A stretch of DNA of 14,416 nt from CAYXDO01 sp964463485. Lineage in GTDB: Bacteria; Myxococcota; Kuafuiibacteriia; Kuafuiibacteriales; Kuafuiibacteriaceae. The notes beneath the pieces are model-generated. The model saw only the letters and a list, made by a program, of their open reading frames with translations, did no database searches and was not told where the DNA came from. The stretch covers positions 1 to 14,416 of the forward strand of contig CAYXDO010000229.1 of NCBI GenBank assembly GCA_964463485.1, in the 5' to 3' direction. The stretch's first letter is position 1, and every line of letters starts with the position of its first letter. Positions 6,792 through 13,351 of the stretch are shown here, one piece after another. A program made the position numbers and the translations under genes.

Positions 6792-7190
6792 TCAGATGAG
6801 GTGGAGCCAGAAGCGCCGGTTAGGTGGAAGATTTTCAAACTTAGCAACAACCCGTTCGAGCCACGTCTGACCTAGAAGGCTGTGCTGCGCGTTCTGGACG
6901 ATGAGAATCCTCTCCGGAATACTGCTTGGTAGCCCATCTCTTCCGAGGAGTCCGTCAATCCTGACGCACACGGACATTTCCGCCCCGCTGATTCGAGACC
7001 CGCTAGCGTCCTGTAACTCGGTAGGAAGATATGGGCCTACCGTTATTGTGTCGGGCACGAAGGCCCGTGGAAATATGCTGCGCGACGCTCCCGTATCGAC
7101 GAGAAACGGCACTTTCGCGGAGGAGATGTTGGACCACGAAATATGACCGGAAACGTATGGCATTCCGGACTTATACTGGAACCTGATCAT
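6792..7190 (-). CDS. Retropepsin-like aspartic protease
   Basis: A 132-residue single-domain protein. VPFLVDTGASRSIFP at residues 27-41 carries the aspartic-protease D-T-G-A signature with catalytic D32. Retropepsins work as dimers, each subunit giving one Asp. A second family motif, the strand-turn HSLLGQTWLER at 103-113 (equivalent to the I-L-G-x-D-F region), follows at the right distance. There is no signal peptide or membrane segment, so it should act in the cytoplasm. Its ATG (7190-7188) overlaps the TGA of the preceding gene (ATGA), so the two are translationally coupled. It is the last gene of a three-gene operon behind an NTPase. Family membership is well supported. The substrate is unknown; a protein cleaved when the NTPase is triggered is the obvious hypothesis. 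Confidence 0.85.
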   Translation of the reverse strand: MIRFQYKSGMPYVSGHISWSNISSAKVPFLVDTGASRSIFPRAFVPDTITVGPYLPTELQDASGSRISGAEMSVCVRIDGLLGRDGLPSSIPERILIVQNAQHSLLGQTWLERVVAKFENLPPNRRFWLHLI

Positions 7191-7837
7191 GCACTCGCTC
7201 GCACGTGACGGGTTGTGTGGGTAAGAAACAGGTGTCTGGGTGATTTTTGGCGGTCCTTGAGCTCACTGACTTGCTTCGCAAATTCATCAGCAAACTCCGA
7301 ATGTGCGAGCACTACGCCTTCGTCTCGGTCGACTGCAACAAAGGAATCCGGATGCTGCTTCAAGACTTCTGTGTTTCTTTCACACCAATCCAAGTCTGGG
7401 TCGGATAGAACGCTCGTGTTGTCCAGAAGGCCTACATGTGAACCCACCCATGCCCACAAATGCGGTGCGTGGCGCGCAAGCCTTTCGGCACCATCTAGCG
7501 TCGTGATTACGACAACTCGGCGCCCCAATATCCGGTTTCTGAGCTGGTCGAGGATCTCCAACTCGAAATCGGGCAGAAGCCCAAGGTCCACTACAGCCGC
7601 AGATCCGGGCTTGCTTGCCGACAGCAACTCCGCTAGCTCACGCCCGGATTCCGGAGCGAACTTTGAAAGCCCCGACGGAGACAGCGAGAGTTCGAGTTGG
7701 GCGATGGCGGTCTGAGTGCTCTGCCTTAGAGTTCTTCGTGGCTTCGCGATGAGTACTGTCCAACCTTCGTCTTCGAAATCGAGATGATCAAGGAGATCTT
7801 TCGCGGTGACGAGCTTCGGCGTTCGATGTGTCATCAT
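7187..7837 (-). CDS. Degenerate NTPase-like protein with DUF5678-like tail
   Basis: A 216-residue protein read from the ATG at 7837, which overlaps the TGA of the upstream NTPase gene (ATGA). The frame is open to 7984, but that part lies inside the NTPase gene and is not used. Residues 26-125 alternate strands and helices like a P-loop domain: GWTVLIAKPRRTLRQ where a Walker A would be (no G-K-T/S), AAVVDLGLL like a Walker B strand, and RRVVVITTLDG like a sensor strand. It therefore probably cannot bind ATP itself. Residues 150-206 (WCERNTEVLKQHPDSFVAVD, then GVVLAHSEFADEF) resemble DUF5678, a small domain that I recall near retropepsin-like proteases in other bacteria. The position between NTPase and protease suggests an adaptor or inhibitor linking them. 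The domain reading is inference; gene reality is well supported by the coupled overlaps. Confidence 0.78.
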   Translation of the reverse strand: MMTHRTPKLVTAKDLLDHLDFEDEGWTVLIAKPRRTLRQSTQTAIAQLELSLSPSGLSKFAPESGRELAELLSASKPGSAAVVDLGLLPDFELEILDQLRNRILGRRVVVITTLDGAERLARHAPHLWAWVGSHVGLLDNTSVLSDPDLDWCERNTEVLKQHPDSFVAVDRDEGVVLAHSEFADEFAKQVSELKDRQKSPRHLFLTHTTRHVRASA

Positions 7838-9021
7838 GCCAACCCACGAATGAGCGGTCGAACCGTAGGATGAACCTTGTATTGAACGGTCGGTCCGGGA
7901 GTTTCTACAAGAATTCGGCGCAAGACGAGTTGAATATCCTCCTCCGTGGCGACCGAAAATTCGAGCTCCGCGTCTTTTGGCCATTGCGGCCTCAGTTTTA
8001 TGAGGCGAGCTGCCATCTCTGGTGTTAGACCGAGGAGTAGAGCTCTGCCGAACCGGTCTGCGGCGATCTTTACATGTTCCGGCAGTACGCGCTCGGCTTC
8101 CATACTGTAAGCAACTTCTCCAGCTCCACGTGCCAAGCCAATTAGATCCCGAACAATTCCACCCGACTGTTCAACGACCTCAGTGCGACTCTCTTCCGGA
8201 AGCATTTCCGTTGTCGTCCTTTTGGCCAGAACTCGACCTAGAAATTCGCGGCCGCCAGCTTCTCGAGTGTTGACTGCGGCGTGGATTCGGACGGACTGAA
8301 ATCGTTCGGATATGTGCCGCTGATATTTCGATCTGAACTCGATCGAGCCAACAAGCACAGATCCAACAGAGGCTTGTCGAAGCAGGCCGATGTCACTTAG
8401 AACCATCGCATCGCAGGCGGTGCTCCAAGCAGGCAATCGGTCGAGTCCGTCAAAAATAGCCGTGAAAGTGCGCGGCGAAATGGATCTCATGACGGAGCCA
8501 ATGGCCTCTACCAAGGCATTTGATTTTCCGTCCTCCTCGGGAATTGCGAGCACGCCCTGGGCCCAGGCGCCGCGATTGTCGTAGTCTTCTTCTCGTGGCT
8601 CTGGTTCGAAATAGTAGCCATCAGCCGTTTCGCGAATTGTCTCCAATTCGTCCTTCAGCTTTTGCTTTTCATCCGGATTTAGCAATGCGCCAAGCGCCTT
8701 GCCCGCGAGTGCCAAGAGCACGCTTCTGCCGAGCTTTGAGGTAGCTTGAACAGAAGGAACATCTATGAAGGCCACCCAGGAGTCCGGAACTTGTCGGAGT
8801 CGGTTGGTGACCATGAGGAGTTCTGTCGTCTTCCCAGAACCGATGGCCCCGACGATGAAGTGTGAGCTTGACGGGGCAAGCTCGAGCGCCGCCGAAATTT
8901 GTCCCGAGGTGCCGAAGGGAGATTCAACGTAGAACCCATTTTTGATCGCGTCTGCCGGGTCCTCGCTGGGACTCAGAGACGACATATATCTTCGAAATCG
9001 GGCTCGCCGGTCGGCGCTCAC
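7834..9021 (-). CDS. P-loop NTPase (AAA/STAND-like) with winged-helix-like C-terminus
   Basis: A 395-residue protein from the GTG at 9021; the ATG at 8985 (383 residues) is an alternative start with a weak AGA ribosome site. Walker A is GAIGSGKTT at 58-66 (K64). Walker B is FTAIFDGLD at 186-194 (D191, D194). VGSIEFR at 224-230 fits sensor 1. SGGIVRDLIGLARGA at 286-300 is the Orc/STAND-like lid motif with R291. Residues about 325-393 look like a winged helix (EEDIQLVLRRILVE, then VQYKVHPTVRPLI). There is no fused protease, TIR or nuclease domain, so the effector must be separate. It is the first gene of an operon with ATGA overlaps to a DUF5678-like protein and a retropepsin-like protease. The role is probably as a nucleotide-dependent sensor or switch, as in STAND defence proteins; this is inference from architecture. 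Confidence 0.85.
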   Translation of the reverse strand: MSADRRARFRRYMSSLSPSEDPADAIKNGFYVESPFGTSGQISAALELAPSSSHFIVGAIGSGKTTELLMVTNRLRQVPDSWVAFIDVPSVQATSKLGRSVLLALAGKALGALLNPDEKQKLKDELETIRETADGYYFEPEPREEDYDNRGAWAQGVLAIPEEDGKSNALVEAIGSVMRSISPRTFTAIFDGLDRLPAWSTACDAMVLSDIGLLRQASVGSVLVGSIEFRSKYQRHISERFQSVRIHAAVNTREAGGREFLGRVLAKRTTTEMLPEESRTEVVEQSGGIVRDLIGLARGAGEVAYSMEAERVLPEHVKIAADRFGRALLLGLTPEMAARLIKLRPQWPKDAELEFSVATEEDIQLVLRRILVETPGPTVQYKVHPTVRPLIRGLA

Positions 9022-9228
9022 CTACGAACAATAGCACGTCCAGCTCACAACGGCGAAGCCGGATTGAAGCATCGGTCCGAAGAGAAGGGTTTATCGCATC
9101 GATATCCCGTGGGATCAGAATTCGCTTCTTGATCGCGAATCGTGAGCCGCTGTCGGCGTGGCTGGACTTGGCCTGTGAGGTTCCGGCCTAGCGCTCGGTG
9201 GAGGCGACCAGGTCGGCAAAGCCCAGAA

Positions 9229-9261
9229 GGAGCAGGAGAGGGATTATGAACGCCAGTTTGT
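9229..9261. repeat. 33-bp direct repeat, copy 1
   Basis: It begins GGAGCAGGA and ends with the 16 bases ATGAACGCCAGTTTGT. The same arrangement with five mismatches in the middle recurs at 9820-9852. In one frame both copies encode EQ(E/D)R-x-x-ERQFV, so they may be pieces of the same protein family flanking the reverse-transcriptase relic. Confidence 0.6.
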
Positions 9262-9264
9262 GCT

Positions 9265-9283
9265 CCGCGGGGCTACCCCGCGG
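9265..9283. terminator. GC-rich hairpin, possible terminator
   Basis: CCGCGGGG and CCCCGCGG form a perfect 8-bp stem with the loop CTA, followed by GTTCTTTCC. The T-run is weak, so its efficiency as a plus-strand rho-independent terminator is doubtful. It follows the end of a short open stretch closing with TAG at 9294-9296. Confidence 0.35.
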
Positions 9284-9389
9284 GTTCTTTCCGATTAGAC
9301 AACTCAGCGCGCGAGCCTAGCTGCAGGGCTGCAGGGCCGTTCGGGCCTCACCGAGATGACGTCGGGGCGCTCACCCTTTCCCTCCGCCT

Positions 9390-9830
9390 GTGACTCTCGA
9401 CGACTTGGTCCAAGCCTTGGCCTCGGCGCTTCTCGCCGGTGCTTGGAACCCAGCTGCGGTTCGCGAGCGCGCGATGGCGGCCCTTGGTGGCAATCCTCGG
9501 TGGCTTGCGCCGCTCGTTCGCCGCGTCGTGCCGCTAGGGTCACCTCCGCGTCGAAAACGACTTGAACGAGAGTCGCTCGAAAGTAAGGGTCTCGTTGACG
9601 CGTGGCCGCGCGGTCGGGTCGATCCAAGGCGAGCGCTCCGAATTCACGCGGTGCTGACTACGCCAGAGATGGGTCCGGCGCGCTGGGCCGTTCCGAGCTT
9701 GGCAAGCGAGGGTGATCTCGCGCGGTGGCTGGTTAGCCGACCCGCTGGCTCGGGAGCGGCGCGCCAAAGACGAGCGTCTTCGCAGCTACGTCTACACTTG
9801 GGTCAACAAGCGAGGCGGCGGAGCAGGATA
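9390..9830 (+). pseudogene. Reverse transcriptase N-terminal fragment
   Basis: The plus-strand frame from the GTG at 9390 reads DDLVQALASALLAGAWNPAA, ALGGNPRWLAPLVRRVV, then a charged linker, MGPARWAVPSLASEGDLARW and, after a one-base shift with loss of about nine codons near 9731, WLADPLARERRAKDERLR, YVYTWVNKRGGGAG and a stop. These match, in order, the N-terminal region of myxobacterial RNA-directed DNA polymerases (LAxALALAxLAG, PRWLxxLVRRV, MxPAxWxVPxLATxGDLAxWLGLxxxELDWLAD, YRWxxKRSGGxR). The catalytic palm with YxDD is entirely missing, and the end coincides with the second copy of a 33-bp repeat. It is therefore a dead relic of a retron-like or other RT gene. The family call comes from memory of motif order. 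Confidence 0.65.
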
Positions 9831-9852
9831 GGCGCGATGAACGCCAGTTTGT
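9820..9852. repeat. 33-bp direct repeat, copy 2
   Basis: Partner of 9229-9261, about 28 of 33 bases identical, including 16 identical bases at the end. It lies at the point where the reverse-transcriptase fragment stops, so it may mark a recombination junction that removed the rest of that gene. Confidence 0.6.
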
Positions 9853-9914
9853 CGGCAACGGTTGAGCATCCCGCGGCCCCGAATCGTCGAGGCTGAGGTC
9901 CGTGACGTCCGTAC

Positions 9915-10160
9915 TTGGGGCGAGCGTCGCCCGAACGTTTTCGCCAAGCCCGCGTGGAGTTGGAGCTCGCGCCGCTGCTTGAGAGGTTGATCAAGCAGCT
10001 CGCCGAGGAGTCGGATCAAGCGACACGAGAGCGTCTCGTCGACGGGCTTCGACCAAAGCTGAAGGCTCTGTTGGCCCGTCTCGAGTGGCCCAAACCGAAG
10101 CAATCGGCGGCCAATTTGACGCCGGAGGTCGTCGAACGGAATGGTTCGCCATTCGAGAAG
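9915..10160 (+). pseudogene. Unidentified helical protein fragment
   Basis: The frame reads ARVELELAPLLERLIKQLAE, then ATRERLVDGLRPKLKALLARLEW, regular amphipathic helices that look like real protein. Stops precede it in frame, and after about 10140 the frame runs antisense into a duplicated HNH fragment. It is at best an internal piece of a gene I do not recognise. Confidence 0.3.
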
Positions 10161-10167
10161 GCGAACG

Positions 10168-10290
10168 CTCTGCTTAGAGAATCCGCGGCACGTTCATCCG
10201 TCGCTGTGGATACCGAGCAAACTCACGTCGGCGAACGCACGGGCCACCGCGAGGTTTTCCAGCGGGAACTCGTACCGCGCGGGCACGACC
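10168..10290 (-). pseudogene. Second, degraded copy of an HNH-gene segment
   Basis: The minus strand encodes RYEFPLENLAVARAFAD, matching WYEFLLENLAVVRAFAE of the HNH protein whose C-terminal half lies just upstream at 10299-10841. The nucleotide match to 10719-10838 is strong (for example GATACCGAGCAAACTC and ACCGCGAGGTTTTC) at a constant offset of 551 bases. The frame is lost after about 20 residues. It is a partial tandem duplicate that has diverged. Confidence 0.65.
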
Positions 10291-10298
10291 GCGACGGT

Positions 10299-10841
10299 CT
10301 ATGGGAGCACCCAGTTCGGCTCGAATCCAAGGTTCGTGGCCACGAGCAGTTGCGGTCGGAACACTCTTTCGAATTCGCGCTCGAGCTCGCCCACATCGAG
10401 CCGACGAAGCTGCGGAGCGTCCATCCGGAAACACTCCGCATAATCCTCGAGGTCCCTGGGCGATGCGACGCCGATCGCGCAGTGATGAAGCTCGGCGAAC
10501 GGACGTATTGACGAGTTCGTCGACCGGCCGACGGGCACGAGATTCCAGAGAAGGTCGTGAGCCACGAAGCTCCACGGCAAGAAATGGTCGATCGAGTAGG
10601 GATGAGAGAGAGCCTCGCTCGAATACACGTCGCGAATCGGAACGCTCAGCCGACCGGCTACCCTCGACCAGTAGGACCTGGCAGGCTCAAGGTTCCGAGA
10701 CCGCGGCGGCCCGGCGAGCTTGTTGAGAATCCCCGGCACGTTCGGATTCCTTCGCTGTAGATACCGAGCAAACTCGTGTTCGGCGAACGCGCGAACCACC
10801 GCGAGGTTTTCTAGCAGAAACTCGTACCACGTCGGCGCCAA
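10299..10841 (-). pseudogene. HNH endonuclease, C-terminal half
   Basis: A 180-residue frame with the HNH core SIDHFLPWSFVAHDLLWNLV at 83-102 (D85, H86, N100) followed by N109, the usual beta-beta-alpha metal layout. PTWYEFLLENLAVVRAFAEH at its start is the middle of this HNH family, whose members normally have about 330-350 residues. The matching N-terminal half lies at 11430-11946 on the same strand, separated by a reversed 5'-nucleotidase fragment. There is no ATG; the first possible start is TTG at 10841, and a TGA lies upstream in frame at about 10881. It might still be translated as a truncated nuclease, but I regard the gene as split and dead. Confidence 0.75.
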
Positions 10842-11386
10842 TGGAGCTCGTGTCCCATACGTACTCGATCATCCCGATCACCAACCGAATGCCAAAGAAG
10901 ACGTCGACCGAGGTGGTGGTGTGTCCCGATGGCAACGTCCCGACGAGCGAGGAAGAAGAAGGCGTGGACGCGGTGGGAGCGCTGACGGCGTGCTTGAACC
11001 TGTTCGGGGCCGCACAGCAAAGGCAAGTGTGCCAGCTCGCCGACGAGTGCCGGCAGAAGGGCGACGCTTGTACGACCGCATGCAGGGAGGCGCGACGCGA
11101 CTGTGGGTCCGTCCCTGCACCGATCGATGCGGCCACGGTGGAGCTCTTGGATCCTTACGTGATCGGCTTGTACCAGAACGAAGACTTGAACAAGTCCTTC
11201 GCTTTTGCGACGGCGCGGATCAGTCGTTTCGGGCTCTCGGGGGAAGACTCTCCGCTCGGAAATCTGGTCGCGGACAGCATGCGGCTTCGCAACCGGGTCG
11301 AGGCGCAGTTCTCCATGACCAACTCTCTCGGCATCAGGACCAACATGGAAGAGGGGCTCGTTTCGATCGAGGAGATGTTCAACATT
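10841..11386 (+). pseudogene. 5'-nucleotidase (UshA-like) internal fragment
   Basis: From ELVSHTYSIIPIT (end of the metallophosphatase domain) the frame passes through a Cys-rich insert (residues 51-88, about seven Cys) to a 5'-nucleotidase C-terminal domain: GEDSPLGNLVADSMR at 134-148 and SMTNSLGIR at 158-166, then EGLVSIEEMFNI. In intact enzymes these are the substrate-binding (G/E)xPLGNLVADAMR and TNxGGIR motifs, continuing to FPF-N, which is lost. Both ends stop in mid-domain, so this is an internal gene piece with neither start nor finish. The frame continues to 11491 on unrelated sequence. It sits inside the HNH gene in reverse orientation. Intact proteins of this type are exported; here there is no signal peptide. 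Confidence 0.75.
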
Positions 11387-11429
11387 CGATGCACGAAGCT
11401 CGGTCCCGATCAACCACTGCGGTGGCACC

Positions 11430-11946
11430 GCCGAGCCGGGACGCCAACCGATAGAGTCCAGACGCACCGACTTCCTGCGAGAGATCTCTGATTCTCTGAT
11501 CGACCACCGCCGCTCGAACTCCGCGAAACACCTCCACGAACCACGGCCGCAGGAATCGGGTCGGAACGTATCGGTCGAACTCGTCGAGGCAGCTCATCGC
11601 GGCCACCGAGCCACCGATCGAGATCCGGATGAGATCGGGCACCGCGTCGCTCGACCCCCGTCACCTCCTGGATCCTGCGGACCGCCCCTTGGAGGCGGTC
11701 CTGTTTCCCCAGTGAAAGTCGAAAGAGCAAAACAGGGTGCCAAACCGTCACCGCCATCTCGACTCGCAACTCATCCAGGCCGAATTCGCGCAGCGTTGGC
11801 GCGCGCTCCATGCGTGAGAGTATTCCCAAGAACCATGCGAACTTGTACGAGTTGGTCGTGTCGCTGAACGCAAGTCCGAGCTGCCGCGTGTGCAGCGGAA
11901 ACGAACCGCGGAGGGAGTCGAGGGCAGGACTCACGGCTCCGAGCAT
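11430..11946 (-). pseudogene. HNH endonuclease, N-terminal half, frameshifted
   Basis: The frame from ATG 11946 reads FSDTTNSYKFAWFLGILSRM, DELRVEMAVTVWHPVLLFRL and SLGKQDRLQ, the typical N-terminal motifs of a large HNH family (TTNSYKFxWFLAIL, WYPVxYFRLSLGKQDxL). At about 11645 one base is lost or gained, and the sequence continues in the next frame as DEFDRYVPTRFLRPWFVE, DQRIRDLSQE and GLYRLASRLGG until about 11430. The C-terminal half with the HNH site resumes at 10841. The 5' 160 bases lie inside a 222-bp tandem duplication. The original protein would have been about 350 residues and is now inactivated by a frameshift and an insertion. Confidence 0.75.
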
Positions 11947-12001
11947 AACACGTGTAGGAACTCGAGGAGATCCTCAGGACGACTGCTCGGGCCCACGGAC
12001 G
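11785..12001. repeat. 222-bp tandem duplication, copy 1
   Basis: 217 bases identical to 12007-12223, starting TTCGCGCAGCGTTGG and ending CCCACGGACG, with a period of 222 bp. It covers the start and first 50 or so codons of the HNH gene plus about 55 bases upstream. The lack of any mismatch means the duplication is recent, although the gene it duplicates is already broken. Confidence 0.97.
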
Positions 12002-12006
12002 GGGGT

Positions 12007-12223
12007 TTCGCGCAGCGTTGGCGCGCGCTCCATGCGTGAGAGTATTCCCAAGAACCATGCGAACTTGTACGAGTTGGTCGTGTCGCTGAACGCAAGTCCG
12101 AGCTGCCGCGTGTGCAGCGGAAACGAACCGCGGAGGGAGTCGAGGGCAGGACTCACGGCTCCGAGCATAACACGTGTAGGAACTCGAGGAGATCCTCAGG
12201 ACGACTGCTCGGGCCCACGGACG
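12007..12223. repeat. 222-bp tandem duplication, copy 2
   Basis: Second copy of 11785-12001. On the minus strand it holds an orphan HNH start (ATG at 12168) whose frame leaves the family sequence after LRE and ends about 12 codons later at 11974. As the upstream copy, it would move any native promoter 222 bp further from the longer HNH frame. Confidence 0.97.
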
Positions 12224-12260
12224 TGGGTTGCACGGCCTTGCGCTCCCGAGAAACTCTCGA

Positions 12261-12536
12261 TCACGTCCGATCGAGGAATGCGTCTTGGTGCGTGGCTTGG
12301 AGACGTTCGATGGAGAAGCCGGAAGTGCCGCCACGATCGAGCGCCAACAGCATTCCTCGACAGACCATGTCGCGAGGGTGGCCGTTTGCCTGCGTCCAGT
12401 TCCACTCCTCGCAGAGCTTGAACTTGAACGACAGCTTCCGTCGACTCATTCGGGGGTTGTCGTTGATCAGACAGGTGATGAGCTCGACCTCGGTCGACGT
12501 CACGTCGCGTCCGCGATATTTGAGAACGACGTCCAC
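12261..12536 (-). pseudogene. DUF4338-type transposase N-terminal fragment
   Basis: The frame from GTG 12536 reads KYRGRDVTSTEVELI, then MSRRKLSFKFKLCEEWNW, ANGHPRDMVCRGMLLALDR. This matches the N-terminus of DUF4338-containing transposase-like proteins (YRGRxIT, SRRxLSxxLCxxWxWxxxNGxLRDMxCRxLLLxLxRxG). It ends after 91 residues, where the rest of the protein (usually about 300 residues) is missing. The neighbours are an IS66 remnant upstream and the HNH duplication downstream, so it is another truncated mobile-element gene. I am fairly confident of the family from the motif order, less so of its exact class. Confidence 0.6.
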
Positions 12537-12615
12537 GTTCGATTCGATGCCACCGCTCGAATCAGAACGTAAGAACTATTTTTCGTGCGCGAGGAAATCT
12601 CAGACGGTTGGTGGA

Positions 12616-12931
12616 GGGGGGGCGTCACGGAACGCCATTCGGGCGACGCGCCCACGGCGAACGGATTTCCGTCGGCTAGCAAAACTTGGAGTTGGTGCGC
12701 CAAGAGTGTTCGCGAGACCGAATCGCCGACGCGGGAAGGCCAAGGGCGAAACCTATTTTAGACGAGTATCTTGATGGAGGTCGCGTTCCGATTTCGAAAT
12801 GCGAAGACCGCACCTGAGAATCGATCGCTGGCAAGCGTGCGACGGCAGAGTCCACACAATCCATTGATCCCCTTGCGAAAGTCGGCGGGCTCGATCGCGA
12901 CCAGGATCCGCATTTGTGGCGTCAGTTGCAT
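12616..12931 (-). pseudogene. tnpB: IS66-family TnpB with internal deletion
   Basis: Starting at ATG 12931, which overlaps the tnpA stop as TGATG, it reads MRILVAIEPADFRKGINGL, FSGAVFAFRNRNATSIKILV and then TAA (12760-12758). In the same frame directly after the stop come FRPWPSRVGDSVS, LLAHQLQVLLADGNPFAVGA and SPEWRSV, the C-terminal half of TnpB. The expected middle (YDGxGFWLCxKRLxxGRF) is missing, so an internal deletion of about 45-50 bases created the stop. TnpB is an accessory protein of IS66 transposition. The TnpC transposase is not present downstream, where a DUF4338 fragment begins. Confidence 0.8.
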
Positions 12932-13310
12932 CACAGCTCGTGACTCCAGAACGTCGGCGGCCGGGAACCAGTGACATCGATACGCATCCGAGCGCCGCCA
13001 CGTCCGAACAACTCGACCACAACGCGACTTTGGCCAGGAAGGCAGATTTCGACGAAGGCTCGGCGGGCGACGACTCGATCGAGCCGCCGCTCTCGAGTCG
13101 CTTCTTGAGGTGGTCATAGTTGAGCCGCAGTTCGCGCGAGGTCGCATAGACACCATGGACATCGGCGAGAGCCACGGCGCCGTCCCACAGTGCCTGGGGC
13201 ATGGGCTCGGCACGACGCGTCTTGGCTTGCCGCCATTCCTCGATTCGAGTGCCGAGGGATGCGATGGATTCGATTTGGGATGGAGGTTTTTCCGAGCACC
13301 GAGGCCACAT
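12931..13310 (-). pseudogene. tnpA: IS66-family TnpA, frameshifted
   Basis: From ATG 13310 the frame reads SLGTRIEEWRQAKTRRAEPM, ALWDGAVALADVHGVYATSR and LRLNYDHLKKRLE, a helix-turn-helix TnpA of the IS66 subgroup with an IEEWR start. Near 13065-13085 the frame shifts. The C-terminal part AFVEICLPGQSRVVVELFGR, GGARMRIDVTGS continues in another frame and ends in TGA overlapping the tnpB ATG (TGATG). The order tnpA-tnpB and the overlap are intact, only the reading frame is broken. The IS66-type end-like motif lies immediately upstream at 13309-13351. Confidence 0.78.
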
Positions 13311-13351
13311 TTCACGTCGGTCGGGGGCACGCGGTCTTGCCGGAAGGACAC
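13309..13351 (-). repeat. IS66-type end-like motif upstream of tnpA
   Basis: On the minus strand it begins GTGTCCTTCCGGCAAGACCG and runs to the tnpA start. It matches 6643-6602. The membrane-protein gene loses its likely native sequence at about the same place, so this is a good candidate for the left terminus of the IS66 remnant. No target-site duplication could be checked because the other end is missing. Confidence 0.5.

Larger units (their letters stand above)
9022..9389. other. Upstream region of the NTPase operon
   Basis: The operon promoter should lie in 9022-9110, but no strong -35/-10 pair is visible. 9215-9296 reads in one frame KAQKEQERDYERQFVLRG and then stops, a likely gene-end remnant. 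It contains the first copy of a 33-bp repeat and is followed by a GC-rich hairpin. Confidence 0.4.

Noticed and set aside
7838..7984. N-terminal extension of the middle operon protein up to 7984
   Set aside because: It lies wholly inside the NTPase coding sequence, its residues are low-quality, and the ATGA overlap gives a better start at 7837.
9390..9830. Functional retron or defence RT
   Set aside because: The palm domain with YxDD is absent and the frame is broken; no msr/msd-like structure was seen.
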